Of a DNA stretch of 64,000 bases, positions 35,533 to 46,217 are shown piece after piece. Every line of letters begins with the position of its first letter. The stretch's first letter is position 1. The position numbers and the translations under genes were made by a program. A model generated the notes under the pieces. It worked only from the letters and a program-made list of their open reading frames with translations, searched no databases and was not told the DNA's origin. This DNA comes from Pseudoalteromonas sp. T1lg88. GTDB taxonomy: Bacteria; Pseudomonadota; Gammaproteobacteria; Enterobacterales; Alteromonadaceae. The stretch is taken from assembly GCF_002964765.1 (NCBI RefSeq), contig NZ_PQCF01000001.1, forward strand, positions 62,001-126,000, in the 5' to 3' direction.

Positions 35533-35780
35533 TCAGCAAGTGTAGGAGTGCTAGCTAGGCAGAGAAATGATTTATGTCAAGGAGCATACATAAAGTATGT
35601 GACTCTGACTCAATCATTTCTCTAACGCAGCTAAAGCGAACTACAGGCCGCCTGATTCAGCAAGTGTAGAAGTGCTGACAAGGCGGTACTCTTTTTTATA
35701 CCTAGGAGCATACATAAAGTATGTGACTAGTGTTCAAAAAGAGTACCAACGCCGTCAAAACGAACTACACGCCGCTGAGA
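35533..35780. repeat. Tandem pair of 124-bp structured repeats with variable complementary stems
   Basis: Two units (35533-35656 and 35657-35780) share the edges TCAGCAAGTGTAG and CGAACTACA-GCCGC and a core GGAGCATACATAAAGTATGTGACT containing a CATAC/GTATG hairpin. Between edge and core each unit has its own 12-bp stem. Unit 1 uses AGAGAAATGATT (35561-35572) with AATCATTTCTCT (35612-35623). Unit 2 uses GGTACTCTTTTT (35685-35696) with AAAAAGAGTACC (35736-35747). Stem sequences differ but both pair perfectly. The pair lies just 3' of argS. Confidence 0.75.
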
Positions 35781-37522
<1,742 letters not shown>

Positions 37523-37544
37523 CGTTGCAGTTACCTTGCAATTG

Positions 37545-37563
37545 GGCCAGCATTACGCTGGCC
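37545..37563 (-). other. Hairpin between prfC and argS
   Basis: GGCCAGC and GCTGGCC form a 7-bp stem over ATTAC, with no T-run. It may be a processing or attenuation hairpin in the prfC-argS interval. Confidence 0.3.
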
Positions 37564-37581
37564 GGGATAAATTAGGGGCGA

Positions 37582-39168
37582 TTAGTGTTCACGGGTCTCA
37601 CTGAAGTTCACTTCAGGATAGCGTTCCATCGACAGATTTAAGTTTACACGGGTTGGCGCTATGTAGGTGAGGTTATCACCGCCATCAAGAGCCAGGTTCG
37701 CTTCACACTTACGTTTGAATTCTTCAAACTTCTTCACGTCAGCGCTTGATACCCAGCGCGCAGTGTTAACGTTAACGCTCTCATAAATGGCATCTACCTT
37801 GTATTCCGCTTTTAAGCGCGCCACAACCACGTCGAACTGCAGCACACCTACGGCACCTACGATCAAGTCGTTGTTGATAAGCGGGCGGAATACCTGCACC
37901 GCGCCTTCTTCTGAAAGCTGTACCAGGCCTTTAAGCAATTGCTTTTGCTTCAGTGGATCTTTCAAACGAATCCGGCGGAACAATTCAGGGGCAAAGTTTG
38001 GAATACCGCTGAATTTGAGCTTTTCACCGTCGGTAAAGGTATCACCGATTTGAATGGTACCATGGTTGTGCAGACCTATGATGTCGCCAGCGTAAGCATC
38101 TTGCGCGCGCTCACGGTCACCGGCCATAAAGGTTACGGCATCAGAAATACTCACCTGCTTACCTAAGCGCACATGATTCATCTTCATGCCTTGAGTGTAT
38201 TTACCCGATACAATACGCATAAAGGCGATGCGGTCGCGGTGTTTCGGGTCCATATTGGCCTGAATTTTAAAGACGAAGCCGGTGAACTTCTCGTCTTCTG
38301 CGCTCACTTCACGCTCATCATCGGTTTTACGCGGCATAGGTGCCGGCGCCCACTCGGTTAAACCGTCAAGCATATGGTCAACACCGAAGTTACCAAGTGC
38401 AGTACCGAAATACACAGGCGTTAGCTCACCGCTTAGGAACATTTCCAGATCAAATTCGTTTGACGCACCTTGCACCAGTTCGATTTCTTCACGCAGTTGC
38501 TCGGCCAGGCTCTCACCCACGGCGGCATCTAGCTCGGCGCTGTCCAGCCCCTTGATGGTGCGAACTTCCTGAATGGTATGGCCGTGACCCGTTTGATACA
38601 AGATGGTCTCATCACGGTGCAGGTGGTATACGCCCTTAAATTCTTTACCACAGCCGATAGGCCAGGTGATGGGCGCACACATGATGTTAAGCTCGGTTTC
38701 CACCTCATCCAGAAGCTCCATTGGGTCACGAATATCGCGGTCCAATTTGTTCATGAACGTAACTATCGGCGTATCACGTAAACGCGTTACTTCCATCAGC
38801 TTACGAGTACGGTCCTCTACACCCTTGGCGGCGTCGATCACCATCAAACAGGAGTCAACGGCGGTCAGGGTACGGTAGGTATCTTCCGAGAAGTCTTCGT
38901 GTCCCGGGGTGTCCAGCAGGTTAACTAAGCGCTCATTGTAAGGAAACTGCATCACAGAAGTGGTGACCGAGATACCACGCTCTTTTTCCATTTCCATCCA
39001 GTCCGATTTGGCATGCTGGTTAGAGCCTCGGCCCTTAACCGTACCGGCCTTTTGAATGGCCTGACCGAACAGGAGTACCTTCTCGGTGATGGTTGTTTTA
39101 CCCGCATCCGGGTGAGAGATGATCGCAAAGGTGCGACGCTTATTAATTTGCTGTATTAATTCTGACAT
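37582..39168 (-). CDS. prfC: Peptide chain release factor 3
   Basis: A 528-residue translational GTPase that recycles RF1/RF2 from the ribosome. It has G1 [16 protein letters not shown], the RF3-typical [23 protein letters not shown] (G2), DTPGHEDF (G3) and NKLDRD (G4). The ATG at 39168 ([16 protein letters not shown]) matches the family N-terminus; the open frame extends 23 codons further upstream to 39237, but that extension is not family-like. Length matches E. coli (529). Confidence 0.96.
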   Translation of the reverse strand: MSELIQQINKRRTFAIISHPDAGKTTITEKVLLFGQAIQKAGTVKGRGSNQHAKSDWMEMEKERGISVTTSVMQFPYNERLVNLLDTPGHEDFSEDTYRTLTAVDSCLMVIDAAKGVEDRTRKLMEVTRLRDTPIVTFMNKLDRDIRDPMELLDEVETELNIMCAPITWPIGCGKEFKGVYHLHRDETILYQTGHGHTIQEVRTIKGLDSAELDAAVGESLAEQLREEIELVQGASNEFDLEMFLSGELTPVYFGTALGNFGVDHMLDGLTEWAPAPMPRKTDDEREVSAEDEKFTGFVFKIQANMDPKHRDRIAFMRIVSGKYTQGMKMNHVRLGKQVSISDAVTFMAGDRERAQDAYAGDIIGLHNHGTIQIGDTFTDGEKLKFSGIPNFAPELFRRIRLKDPLKQKQLLKGLVQLSEEGAVQVFRPLINNDLIVGAVGVLQFDVVVARLKAEYKVDAIYESVNVNTARWVSSADVKKFEEFKRKCEANLALDGGDNLTYIAPTRVNLNLSMERYPEVNFSETREH

Positions 39169-39411
39169 GCGGTCACTTATGAGCTGTCGACCCAACCACG
39201 GCGAGGCGGTTAAGTCGCAATTAAATTTTAAAGACATTAATACGCGAGATTATACCGACTTTAGGGTGTGCACAAAAGCGTCGAATACAAGTAAAAGTGA
39301 CTTCATGACCCACCTATGTGTATTATTGCTGAGCATTTTGTATAATTTTTTTGTTGTGGCGATTACCATAACGCGCTCAGGCTATTTTAAGACGTTGCAA
39401 GGAGGCGCACC

Positions 39412-42081
39412 GTGAAAACAAGCAAGCTCAGTATTCGCTTATTGTGGTACATCACTCCTGTGGTGATCTTGCCCTTGCTGTTTTTAGGTGGTTTTACCCT
39501 TACCAATGTCACCAGCTCCTCGGAGCAACAGGCGCAGCTGATCGTCAGCCGCTTTGTTGAGCAGCAGCAGAACAAGGTGTTTCATTCGCTCAATGTCTAT
39601 CATTCCACCACAGAACTGCTTAGCACCTCGCCGGTATTGCAAAACTTTTTACACCAGCTCAATCACCCCAAAAGCTCCTATACAGCGCATCTGGGTGCCC
39701 TGCTCGATGTATTTAGCAGTTATACCGAGGCCTACCCGGATATTCTCAGCATTAACTTTATTTCCAGCGAGCAGGAAAGTTACGCTTACTTTTCCACCAC
39801 GCTGCAAAGTGCGCCTCCGCAATATCCGTTTTTCGAGCAATTGCTGACCAGCTCTTTGCGCCGCCAGCAGTTTATGGTGCAAGAAGACAATGGCGAAACC
39901 AGCCTCTACTTTGCACAAAAGGTGTTTGCCCCGGACTACCATTTGGAGCGCCCTGTGCTGCTGGGCCACATTATATTACGGGTACAGCCGACGGTTTTAA
40001 ACACCGCAATTTTAGAGGCGCCCTATAACAACACCTTGAATTTATTGCTGACCGAGCAAGGTAAGGTGCTGTTTAGCTCTAACCACACCTTGCTTGGCAA
40101 AACCCTTAGCAAACAGGATTTAGAGGCCATAGATCTCTGGGCCGACAATGGCCGCCTCAATGAAATTGTGCTTGAGAGCGTCGATAAGACGGAGCGTATG
40201 CTCTATGGCGTGCAAATGCCCGACGGCCATTATTTCGTTACCAGCATCCCGAAAAAAATGCTCTACCAGGCCGGTAAGCTGATAAGTCTCATCACCGCGC
40301 TGATCGTGCTGATCTCCATTATCACCCTGCCGGTGTTGATCTTTATCGTGGTGCGCAACTTGCTACTTAACCCCATAGAGCAACTGGGGGCTGCCAGTCA
40401 CTGTGTCGGCAACAACAATCTGGCCGTGCGCCTTGATGACACCCGCACCGATGAGGTCGGTCAGCTGTTTAGCGACTTTAACAACATGGTGAGCAAGATT
40501 TATCACTCCCAGGTCGAGCTAAAAAATTACAAAGACACCTTGGAACAAAGAGTTGAAGAGCGCACCCTGGAGCTGGAGCAAACCAATAAAGCGCTGGAAC
40601 AGGCCATTGAACAGGCGGAGCAGGCCAACCAGCTAAAAAGCCGCTTCTTAGCCAATATGAGCCATGAAATTCGCACTCCCTTAACCGCCATCATGGGCTT
40701 TACCGAGCAGTTGCTGGAGAACAGCCAGATTGATGATGACAAGGTGCAACACCAGCTTGCAACCGTACTGCGTAACTCGCGTCACCTGCTGGAGCTAATC
40801 AACAACATCTTGGATCTATCAAAAATTGAGGCGGAAAAACTGGCGGTGAACCGCGAGCCAGTGTCACTCTATGAGCTGTTTGACGACTTAAACTCCATAG
40901 TCGAGCCCCAGGCGCAACAAAAACAGCTGGAGTTTGCCATCAACTACCAGTTCCCCTTACCCAAATACATTAACAGCGACCAGACCCGCATTAAGCAGAT
41001 CCTCCTTAACATCCTCACCAATGCGGTTAAATTTACCGCCCAAGGCCAGGTGCAATTGGAGGTCAGCTACCACGACGACTTGCTTGAGTGCGTAGTCAGT
41101 GACACCGGCATAGGTATCTCAGATCAAGAGCTAACCCGTATCTTTAAGCCCTTTGAGCAGGCCGACACCACCACCACCCGTCGCTTTGGCGGCAGTGGTC
41201 TGGGCCTGTGTATCGCGAAAAACCTGGCGCAATTGCTTGGCGGTGATGTCCATGCTCATAGCCAGCAGGGCATTGGCAGTCGCTTTACCATTAGAATCAA
41301 GTGTAACCAGGTGTATGAAGCCCCAGACTTCTATTATGGTGCCGAAGAAATGCAGCCGGTCAGGGAGCCTATGCCGACCTTAAGCTGGCAGCAGTTTGAC
41401 GGCGAAATTCTGGTGGCCGAGGATAATCAGGACAACCAAGCGCTTATCTCTTTGCTGTTGGAGCGCTGGGGGATCACCCCGGACTTTGCCAATAACGGCG
41501 CCGAAGCGGTGGAGAAGGCCTTGGTTAAAGACTACCAGCTGATTTTAATGGATATGCAGATGCCGGTGATGGGCGGTGAAGAAGCAACGCAAATGCTGCG
41601 CCATGCCGCCTACGACGGGCCTATTATTGCACTGACCGCCAACGTGATGAAACATGATATTGAGCGCTATTTAGCGGCGGGCTGCGACAAGGCACTGGCC
41701 AAACCCATAGACAAGGAGCAGCTTGAACATACCCTGGCCACCTATTTAAGTCTGCAGCAGGAGGCCAACTCTAAGTGGGACGACATATTGAAAAGCGAGC
41801 GCTTTTTACAGATCAATGAAAACTACAAGCAAAAGCTCCCCGACTACCTTGAGCAGGTCTTGGCTCACCAAGAAGCTAAAGAATGGGAGCAATTGCAGGC
41901 CATTGCCCACAGCATCAAAGGCAGCGCCAGCTGCTTTGGCTTTAACGCTGTGGCCGAAGCCGCCAGCGAGCTTGAATTATCGCTGCGCAAAGGTGAATGC
42001 GACCACCACGAATATCCGGTGCTTAAACTTGAGCACGCCATCCGCTTTGTTTTAGAAAAGGATGCCACCAGGCCCCTTTAG
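39412..42081 (+). CDS. Hybrid sensor histidine kinase with receiver and Hpt domains
   Basis: This 889-residue protein has a GTG start six bases after a perfect AAGGAGG. Order: membrane segment (about 10-30), periplasmic Cache-like sensor (about 35-285), second membrane segment (about 290-315), HAMP (about 315-370), coiled coil, HisKA with His418 in SHEIRTPLTAIMGF, HATPase (NILTNAVKFTAQG, DTGIGIS, FGGSGLGL), receiver with Asp714 (LMDMQMPVMGG) and Hpt with His833 (AHSIKGSASCFGF). It can run a full His-Asp-His phosphorelay to an unlinked response regulator. The layout resembles BarA or TorS, but the sensor domain does not identify a ligand. Confidence 0.92.
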   Translation: MKTSKLSIRLLWYITPVVILPLLFLGGFTLTNVTSSSEQQAQLIVSRFVEQQQNKVFHSLNVYHSTTELLSTSPVLQNFLHQLNHPKSSYTAHLGALLDVFSSYTEAYPDILSINFISSEQESYAYFSTTLQSAPPQYPFFEQLLTSSLRRQQFMVQEDNGETSLYFAQKVFAPDYHLERPVLLGHIILRVQPTVLNTAILEAPYNNTLNLLLTEQGKVLFSSNHTLLGKTLSKQDLEAIDLWADNGRLNEIVLESVDKTERMLYGVQMPDGHYFVTSIPKKMLYQAGKLISLITALIVLISIITLPVLIFIVVRNLLLNPIEQLGAASHCVGNNNLAVRLDDTRTDEVGQLFSDFNNMVSKIYHSQVELKNYKDTLEQRVEERTLELEQTNKALEQAIEQAEQANQLKSRFLANMSHEIRTPLTAIMGFTEQLLENSQIDDDKVQHQLATVLRNSRHLLELINNILDLSKIEAEKLAVNREPVSLYELFDDLNSIVEPQAQQKQLEFAINYQFPLPKYINSDQTRIKQILLNILTNAVKFTAQGQVQLEVSYHDDLLECVVSDTGIGISDQELTRIFKPFEQADTTTTRRFGGSGLGLCIAKNLAQLLGGDVHAHSQQGIGSRFTIRIKCNQVYEAPDFYYGAEEMQPVREPMPTLSWQQFDGEILVAEDNQDNQALISLLLERWGITPDFANNGAEAVEKALVKDYQLILMDMQMPVMGGEEATQMLRHAAYDGPIIALTANVMKHDIERYLAAGCDKALAKPIDKEQLEHTLATYLSLQQEANSKWDDILKSERFLQINENYKQKLPDYLEQVLAHQEAKEWEQLQAIAHSIKGSASCFGFNAVAEAASELELSLRKGECDHHEYPVLKLEHAIRFVLEKDATRPL

Positions 42082-42117
42082 GTCGACTTAAAAGGCGTTA
42101 GTGTTACGGAGTAAGAT

Positions 42118-42543
42118 ATGCACATAGAATTAAGTGCCTCCCCCTCAGAAGCGGATTTAAAAACCATCAGTCAGGGAATCCAGTCTTTTAATCAAGACCA
42201 TCTGCCAGATCAGCTGGTGTTCGAGCCGGATACCCGCTTTGCCGCGTTTGCGCGCAATGACAAGGGTGAGGTGGTTGGCGGCATTCGTGCCAATGCTTTT
42301 TGGAATTATTGCATTATCGAGCTGCTATGGTTGTCGGCGCAAACTCGTGGCAGTGGCGTGGGCTCACGCCTAATGGCCGCGGTTGAAGCTCATGCCAAGG
42401 CTCAAGGCTTTAACTATATGCGCACGGAAACCTTGGACTTTCAGGCCAAGCCCTTTTATGAAAAGCTTGGCTATAAGGTATATGGAGAGTTAGCGGATTG
42501 TCCTAAGGGACACACAACCTACTGCCTAATTAAAGCGCTCTAG
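42118..42543 (+). CDS. GNAT-family N-acetyltransferase
   Basis: A 141-residue single-domain acetyltransferase. Motif A is IIELLWLSAQTRGSGVGSRLMAAVEAHAKAQG (acetyl-CoA pyrophosphate loop RGSGVGS), followed by DFQAKPFYEKLGYKVYGEL. The pattern suits small-molecule or drug-type acetyltransferases; the substrate is unknown. GGAGTAAG precedes the ATG. It lies 36 bp after the sensor kinase, perhaps in the same transcript, and converges on rimI, another GNAT. Confidence 0.85.
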   Translation: MHIELSASPSEADLKTISQGIQSFNQDHLPDQLVFEPDTRFAAFARNDKGEVVGGIRANAFWNYCIIELLWLSAQTRGSGVGSRLMAAVEAHAKAQGFNYMRTETLDFQAKPFYEKLGYKVYGELADCPKGHTTYCLIKAL

Positions 42544-42561
42544 TCAAAGCGCTCAGCATAA

Positions 42562-43014
42562 CTATCTGAAGTATTCGACTGTGCTTAATTCGCACATCAT
42601 CAGGGTGGCATCCTCACCATCGGGATAATATTTCTTGCGCACGCCGTTGGCGATAAAACCACAGCCTTCATACAGGGCGATGGCGGCCACATTGCTTTCG
42701 CGCACTTCTAAAAACAGCAGCTCGGCATTACGCGCGTTCGAGTCCTTAATGAGCGATTGCATCAACACCTTACCCAAACCCTGCCCTTGCTGGCTCGGCG
42801 CAACACAAATATCCACCAGGGTGATATCGGGGCCGGCTTGCTCGGCGACATAAAAGCCCAACAGCGTGTTATCACTGAAGAGCCCGGTGCAAAAATAGCG
42901 TCCGGACATACAAGAGCGCATCAGCGTTTCGCTCCACGGGTGGCTGTGACAGGCACGTTCGATAACCATCATATCCGCCAGGTGTTGCTCGCCTAAAGGC
43001 GCCAGGCTATGCAT
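42562..43014 (-). CDS. rimI: Ribosomal protein S18 alanine N-acetyltransferase RimI
   Basis: A 150-residue GNAT protein with IERACHSHPWSETLM near the N-terminus, DICVAPSQQGQGLGKVLMQSLI for acetyl-CoA binding, LFLEVRESNVAAIALYEGCGF and RKKYYPDGEDATLM, all diagnostic of RimI, which acetylates the N-terminal alanine of ribosomal protein S18. The ATG at 43014 has AGCAGG at good spacing; a longer frame (to 43086) overlaps holD and is not family-like. It overlaps holD by 8 bp, preserving the holD-rimI order known from E. coli. Confidence 0.92.
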   Translation of the reverse strand: MHSLAPLGEQHLADMMVIERACHSHPWSETLMRSCMSGRYFCTGLFSDNTLLGFYVAEQAGPDITLVDICVAPSQQGQGLGKVLMQSLIKDSNARNAELLFLEVRESNVAAIALYEGCGFIANGVRKKYYPDGEDATLMMCELSTVEYFR

Positions 43015-43312
43015 GGCTAAGTACCTGCTCGCATTCACACAATTGCTGCCACAGGGCCTGCTTATGTGCCACTGATAAGTTATCACTTGGAAGGTAAACG
43101 CGATTGCCTTGTAGTTGTGGTGTACTTACATTGCCTAGGTGCACTTCGCTACCCGCAGGAAGCAGGCGCAAAATATCCTCGGCCAGAGTGCCAGACAAGG
43201 GTTGTGAATCTTTGACTTGTTCACCATCAAGAGGCTGTGTGTCTTGTGTTCGATAAGCTGCACGTAAGCGCACCGGCTGTATAGCAAAAATATCGGCTAA
43301 CTGTGATTGCAT
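43007..43312 (-). CDS. holD: DNA polymerase III psi subunit (HolD-like)
   Basis: A 101-residue protein at the holD position directly before rimI. Similarity to HolD is modest but visible: N-terminal LADIFAIQPVRLRAAYR and C-terminal ALWQQLCECEQ against ALWQQICTYEH in E. coli. Psi links the clamp loader to chi and thereby to SSB. The ATG at 43312 lacks a clear SD. The upstream open frame runs through the tRNA gene and is not coding. It is shorter than E. coli HolD (137). Synteny carries much of the call. Confidence 0.7.
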   Translation of the reverse strand: MQSQLADIFAIQPVRLRAAYRTQDTQPLDGEQVKDSQPLSGTLAEDILRLLPAGSEVHLGNVSTPQLQGNRVYLPSDNLSVAHKQALWQQLCECEQVLSHA

Positions 43313-43374
43313 AGGGAAATTATTAACTGCATTTGGCGGCTGCCAGTGTAGCGTAAAGACGCTCAGGAAAGAAG

Positions 43375-43451
43375 TGGCAGGGGCGGAGAGATTCGAACTC
43401 CCAACCGTCGGTTTTGGAGACCGCTGTTCTACCAATTGGAACTACGCCCCT
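43375..43451 (-). tRNA. tRNA-Trp (anticodon CCA)
   Basis: The minus strand reads as a 77-base cloverleaf including encoded CCA: acceptor AGGGGCG/CGCCCCT with discriminator G, D arm GTTC/GAAC with loop CAATTGGTA, anticodon loop CTCCAAA (anticodon CCA), T arm GGGAG-TTCGAAT-CTCTC. The first pair of the anticodon stem is a G27-A43 mismatch where related tRNAs have a pair. It is encoded 62 bp upstream of holD on the same strand, so it may share a transcript with holD-rimI. Confidence 0.96.
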
Positions 43452-43567
43452 GCAATGTCGACGCATTATAATGAGCTTTTTATAAAGGTAAAGAAAAAAT
43501 ATCACCGCACCTGTTCAATTGCTTTGAAAATAAACAACTGCAGAAAAAACAGTCTATTTTAGCCGCG

Positions 43568-44446
43568 TTAAGGCGTAAATACCCCACGCAGCAACTGCTG
43601 CGCTCTGGCAATCCTGGGGCTACGCAACGCCCCCGCCCGCCAACACAAGTGATACTGTATCGCCGGGTTTGACTGAGAGCCGCCTATGGCGACTAAACGT
43701 TCGTGTTTTAAATCATCATTCACCAGGTACTCGGGTAACACCGACCATCCTAATCCCGCCAGCACCAGGGTACGCAAGCAACGCAGATCTGGGGCGGTGA
43801 TAATCTCATTTAAGTGCCCCAAGAATAAACCATTATGACTTACCCATTGGCGCACCAGGGTACGGCCCAGATCATAGGCCACCAAGGGTTGCTCACTTAA
43901 TACCAGCTCCAGGTCCTGGCTCATTTGCCGCGCCCTGGCTGGGCTGGCGACCAAGAAAACCCGCTCCTCTCCCAGTAAACAGTAATCCAGTTGCCCGTCT
44001 TCCGGAGGCGTTAAACACAAGGCAAAGTCCGAGTTACCATCTTTCAGAAAGGTAAACATGTCGTCATCGTGACTGGGGTGTAAACGTATTTGCGCCCCGG
44101 CATCGGTGAGCGGTTGCAACTTTGGGGCAAGCATACTCGAGAGCATATCTATGGGGCCATTTATATGTATCACCCCGTCTATTTTGCTGCCGTGCGACTT
44201 CATTTTTGCCAACACGCCTTCGGCATAATCTAGGGTATCTCCCAGTTGTATCGCTAGTTCATCGGCAATACGGGTTGGCCGCACTCCGCGCACATGGCGA
44301 ACAAACAAACGGTGATCCAATTGCGACTCGAGTGAAGCGATATGACTGGAAACCGCAGGTTGAGTGATATGCAAAACATCGGCGGCCTTGCTAAAAGAAC
44401 GCTGACGGTAGACCTCAACAAAGGTGCGTAGTTGGTGAATGGACAT
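43568..44446 (-). CDS. LysR-family transcriptional regulator
   Basis: A 292-residue LTTR: N-terminal winged helix (HQLRTFVEVYRQRSFSKAADVLHITQPAVSSHIASLESQL, residues 4-44) and a C-terminal effector domain (about 90-290). It is divergent from the Ohr-like gene with a 112-bp spacer, the classic layout in which LysR controls the divergent operon. The effector domain has no cysteine pair obviously matching OxyR, so the inducer is unknown. Reactive carbonyls or organic peroxides are possible given the targets. Confidence 0.9.
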   Translation of the reverse strand: MSIHQLRTFVEVYRQRSFSKAADVLHITQPAVSSHIASLESQLDHRLFVRHVRGVRPTRIADELAIQLGDTLDYAEGVLAKMKSHGSKIDGVIHINGPIDMLSSMLAPKLQPLTDAGAQIRLHPSHDDDMFTFLKDGNSDFALCLTPPEDGQLDYCLLGEERVFLVASPARARQMSQDLELVLSEQPLVAYDLGRTLVRQWVSHNGLFLGHLNEIITAPDLRCLRTLVLAGLGWSVLPEYLVNDDLKHERLVAIGGSQSNPAIQYHLCWRAGALRSPRIARAQQLLRGVFTP

Positions 44447-44558
44447 AAGCTTCAGCTATAAATTAAATTATATTAAACCAAGTTTAGATTATTTTTCCTC
44501 TATCTGCTTCTCACGCATACTGGGTCCCAACACAGTAAGAGCCAACAAGGTAGCCAGT

Positions 44559-44966
44559 ATGATTTATTCAACCACAGCCATTGCCAGTGGTGGTCGCGAT
44601 GGCAGCGCCAAGCTAGCCAACGACAGCCTGACCCTTACCATGACCACACCGGGTACCAGCGCACCTGGGCATAACCCGGAGCAGCTGTTCGCCATGGGGT
44701 ATGCAGCCTGTTTCGACAATGCCCTTATTCTCACTGCCAAGCGTTTGAAGATGGCACTTAAGGGCTGTCAAACCCAGGTCACCGTGGGCCTGGACAAGGT
44801 CGCCGAGCAGTATCTGCTTGATGTAACCATAGATGTTTCAATAGAAGGCCTAGAGCCAACACAGAGCGAGCAGCTTATCGCCCTGGCCCATGAGGTTTGC
44901 CCTTATTCAAATGCACTGCGCGGCAATGCCAAGGTGCGCGTTAAAAACCTTGAACAATCCGCCTGA
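44559..44966 (+). CDS. Ohr/OsmC-family organic hydroperoxide reductase
   Basis: A 135-residue protein with the two catalytic cysteines in GYAACFDNAL and EVCPYSNALRGN, TTAIASGGRDGSA near the N-terminus and PEQLFAMGYAACF, as in Ohr. It reduces organic hydroperoxides through a thiol cycle. The ATG at 44559 has AAGG at about nine bases and fits the family N-terminus; an upstream in-frame extension to 44439 overlaps the LysR start and is not family-like. It is followed after 20 bp by a quinone-oxidoreductase-like gene and probably forms an operon with it under the divergent LysR. Confidence 0.9.
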   Translation: MIYSTTAIASGGRDGSAKLANDSLTLTMTTPGTSAPGHNPEQLFAMGYAACFDNALILTAKRLKMALKGCQTQVTVGLDKVAEQYLLDVTIDVSIEGLEPTQSEQLIALAHEVCPYSNALRGNAKVRVKNLEQSA

Positions 44967-44986
44967 AGATAAATTTTGGAGTCCGT

Positions 44987-45967
44987 ATGAACACAATGAA
45001 AGCCGCCATGTATACAAATACAGGCCACCCCGCAGAGGTGCTAGACGCCCGTGAAATAGCCATTCCCGAGCCACAGGCGGGGGAGATCCGCGTGCGTATG
45101 ACACGCTCGCCCATACATAACCATGACATCATGACCGTTCGCGGCGAGTACGGCAGCCTACCCGAATTGCCCGCCATCGGCGGCAGTGAAGCCGTAGGCA
45201 TTGTTGATGCACTGGGTGAGGGCGTTGTAGGCCCTGCTGTTGGCACACGAGTAAACGTGGCCGGCGCCGCTGGCACCTGGGCAGAGTACTTTATTGCTCC
45301 TGCTATGGCGGCGGTGCCGCTGCCGGATAGCATCAGCGACGATATCGCCGCGCAATTATTAGCCATGCCGATGAGTTCGGTAATGGCGCTTAATAAAATC
45401 CCCGCCAAAACAGGTGATTGGATCGTGGTTAACGCCGCCAACGGCGCCGTCGGCAAAACCGTGGCCCAAATAGCCAAAGGCCGTGGCCTTAAGGTACTGA
45501 GCCTGGTTAACCGTGGCAGCTCCAAGGCGCAACTTGACGAGCTGGGTATTGGCAACGTCTTTGCCATGGACGAAGCCAATTGGTTTGAAAGTGCCCTTGC
45601 CGCTATTGACGGCCCCGTGGTCGGCGGTATCGAAATGATTGGCGGTGAAGCCGCCCGTAAGCTGATTAACCTGGTCGGAAACGGTGGTACTGTCCTGTCT
45701 TTTGGTGCCATGTCCAACGAGCCCATGGCGGTGGATGCGGCCGATCTGATCTTTAAGGAAATCACCCTAAAAGGCTTTTGGGGCATGGTGGAGTTCAGCC
45801 GTTTAACCCCGGAGCAAATCACCGACTCGGTACTGGAGCTGATTGGGTTGGCCGAGCAAGGCGAACTAACCTTGCCGGTGCATGAAACCTTTGCCATCAA
45901 GGACATTGCTAAAGCCGGTGCCACCTATGACCAGCCGCGTCAAGGCAAGCTCATGATTCAGCCTTAA
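44987..45967 (+). CDS. Zinc-type medium-chain dehydrogenase/quinone oxidoreductase
   Basis: A 326-residue MDR protein with a catalytic GroES-like domain (about 1-120: HNHDIMTVRGEYGSLPELPAIGGSEAVGIVDALGEGV) and a Rossmann domain (about 135-280: VVNAANGAVGKTVAQIAKGRG). The Cys/His residues that bind catalytic zinc in alcohol dehydrogenases are not apparent, so it is closer to zinc-free NADPH quinone or 2-enoyl reductases. With Ohr and LysR it suggests detoxification of electrophiles or lipid peroxidation products. A terminator follows. Confidence 0.85.
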   Translation: MNTMKAAMYTNTGHPAEVLDAREIAIPEPQAGEIRVRMTRSPIHNHDIMTVRGEYGSLPELPAIGGSEAVGIVDALGEGVVGPAVGTRVNVAGAAGTWAEYFIAPAMAAVPLPDSISDDIAAQLLAMPMSSVMALNKIPAKTGDWIVVNAANGAVGKTVAQIAKGRGLKVLSLVNRGSSKAQLDELGIGNVFAMDEANWFESALAAIDGPVVGGIEMIGGEAARKLINLVGNGGTVLSFGAMSNEPMAVDAADLIFKEITLKGFWGMVEFSRLTPEQITDSVLELIGLAEQGELTLPVHETFAIKDIAKAGATYDQPRQGKLMIQP

Positions 45968-46008
45968 GCAAAAAAATTCAGAGTAAGTCATTTAAGTAAT
46001 GTGACGTC

Positions 46009-46036
46009 AAAAGGCCCCAACCAGGGCCTTTTTTTT
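46009..46036 (+). terminator. Terminator after the MDR gene
   Basis: AAAAGGCCC (46009-46017) pairs with GGGCCTTTT (46024-46032), continued by four more T residues. Confidence 0.85.
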
Positions 46037-46076
46037 GTCCATGAGCAGCACACCTATAAATATAGGTACAAGTGGA

Positions 46077-46106
46077 TTGACACCCTTGTAGGCTGCTTGC
46101 TATTTT
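46077..46106 (+). promoter_or_regulatory. Sigma-70 promoter upstream of the exported protein gene
   Basis: A perfect -35 TTGACA (46077-46082) is followed after 18 bases by TATTTT (46101-46106). The predicted leader of about 105 bases contains an AGCGCTTT (46159-46166)/AAAGCGCT (46187-46194) inverted repeat. Confidence 0.45.
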
Positions 46107-46217
46107 CCTTAACGGCCTATTTGGCATTGAAACGGATGCCAATAAAAATCAAATGGATAGCGCTTTTATAGGCATGGCTTATGGCCAAAGCGCTAACAAG
46201 CAAATAAGGACGTTAAT

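Noticed and set aside
35533..35780. CRISPR array or integron attC sites
   Set aside because: Only two units with a 124-bp period and internal stems; no spacers, no cas genes, no integrase and no convincing attC core boxes.
43313..43435. N-terminal extension of holD upstream
   Set aside because: The extra frame runs into the tRNA-Trp gene and is not similar to HolD.
44441..46000. 327-codon minus-strand frame opposite the MDR gene
   Set aside because: It is a long shadow frame of a GC-rich plus-strand gene; its translation is low-complexity Ala/Ser/Pro-rich with no motif.
46040..46170. Small membrane peptide ORF upstream of the exported protein gene
   Set aside because: A hydrophobic frame exists but has no start codon with an SD, and it overlaps the promoter candidate.
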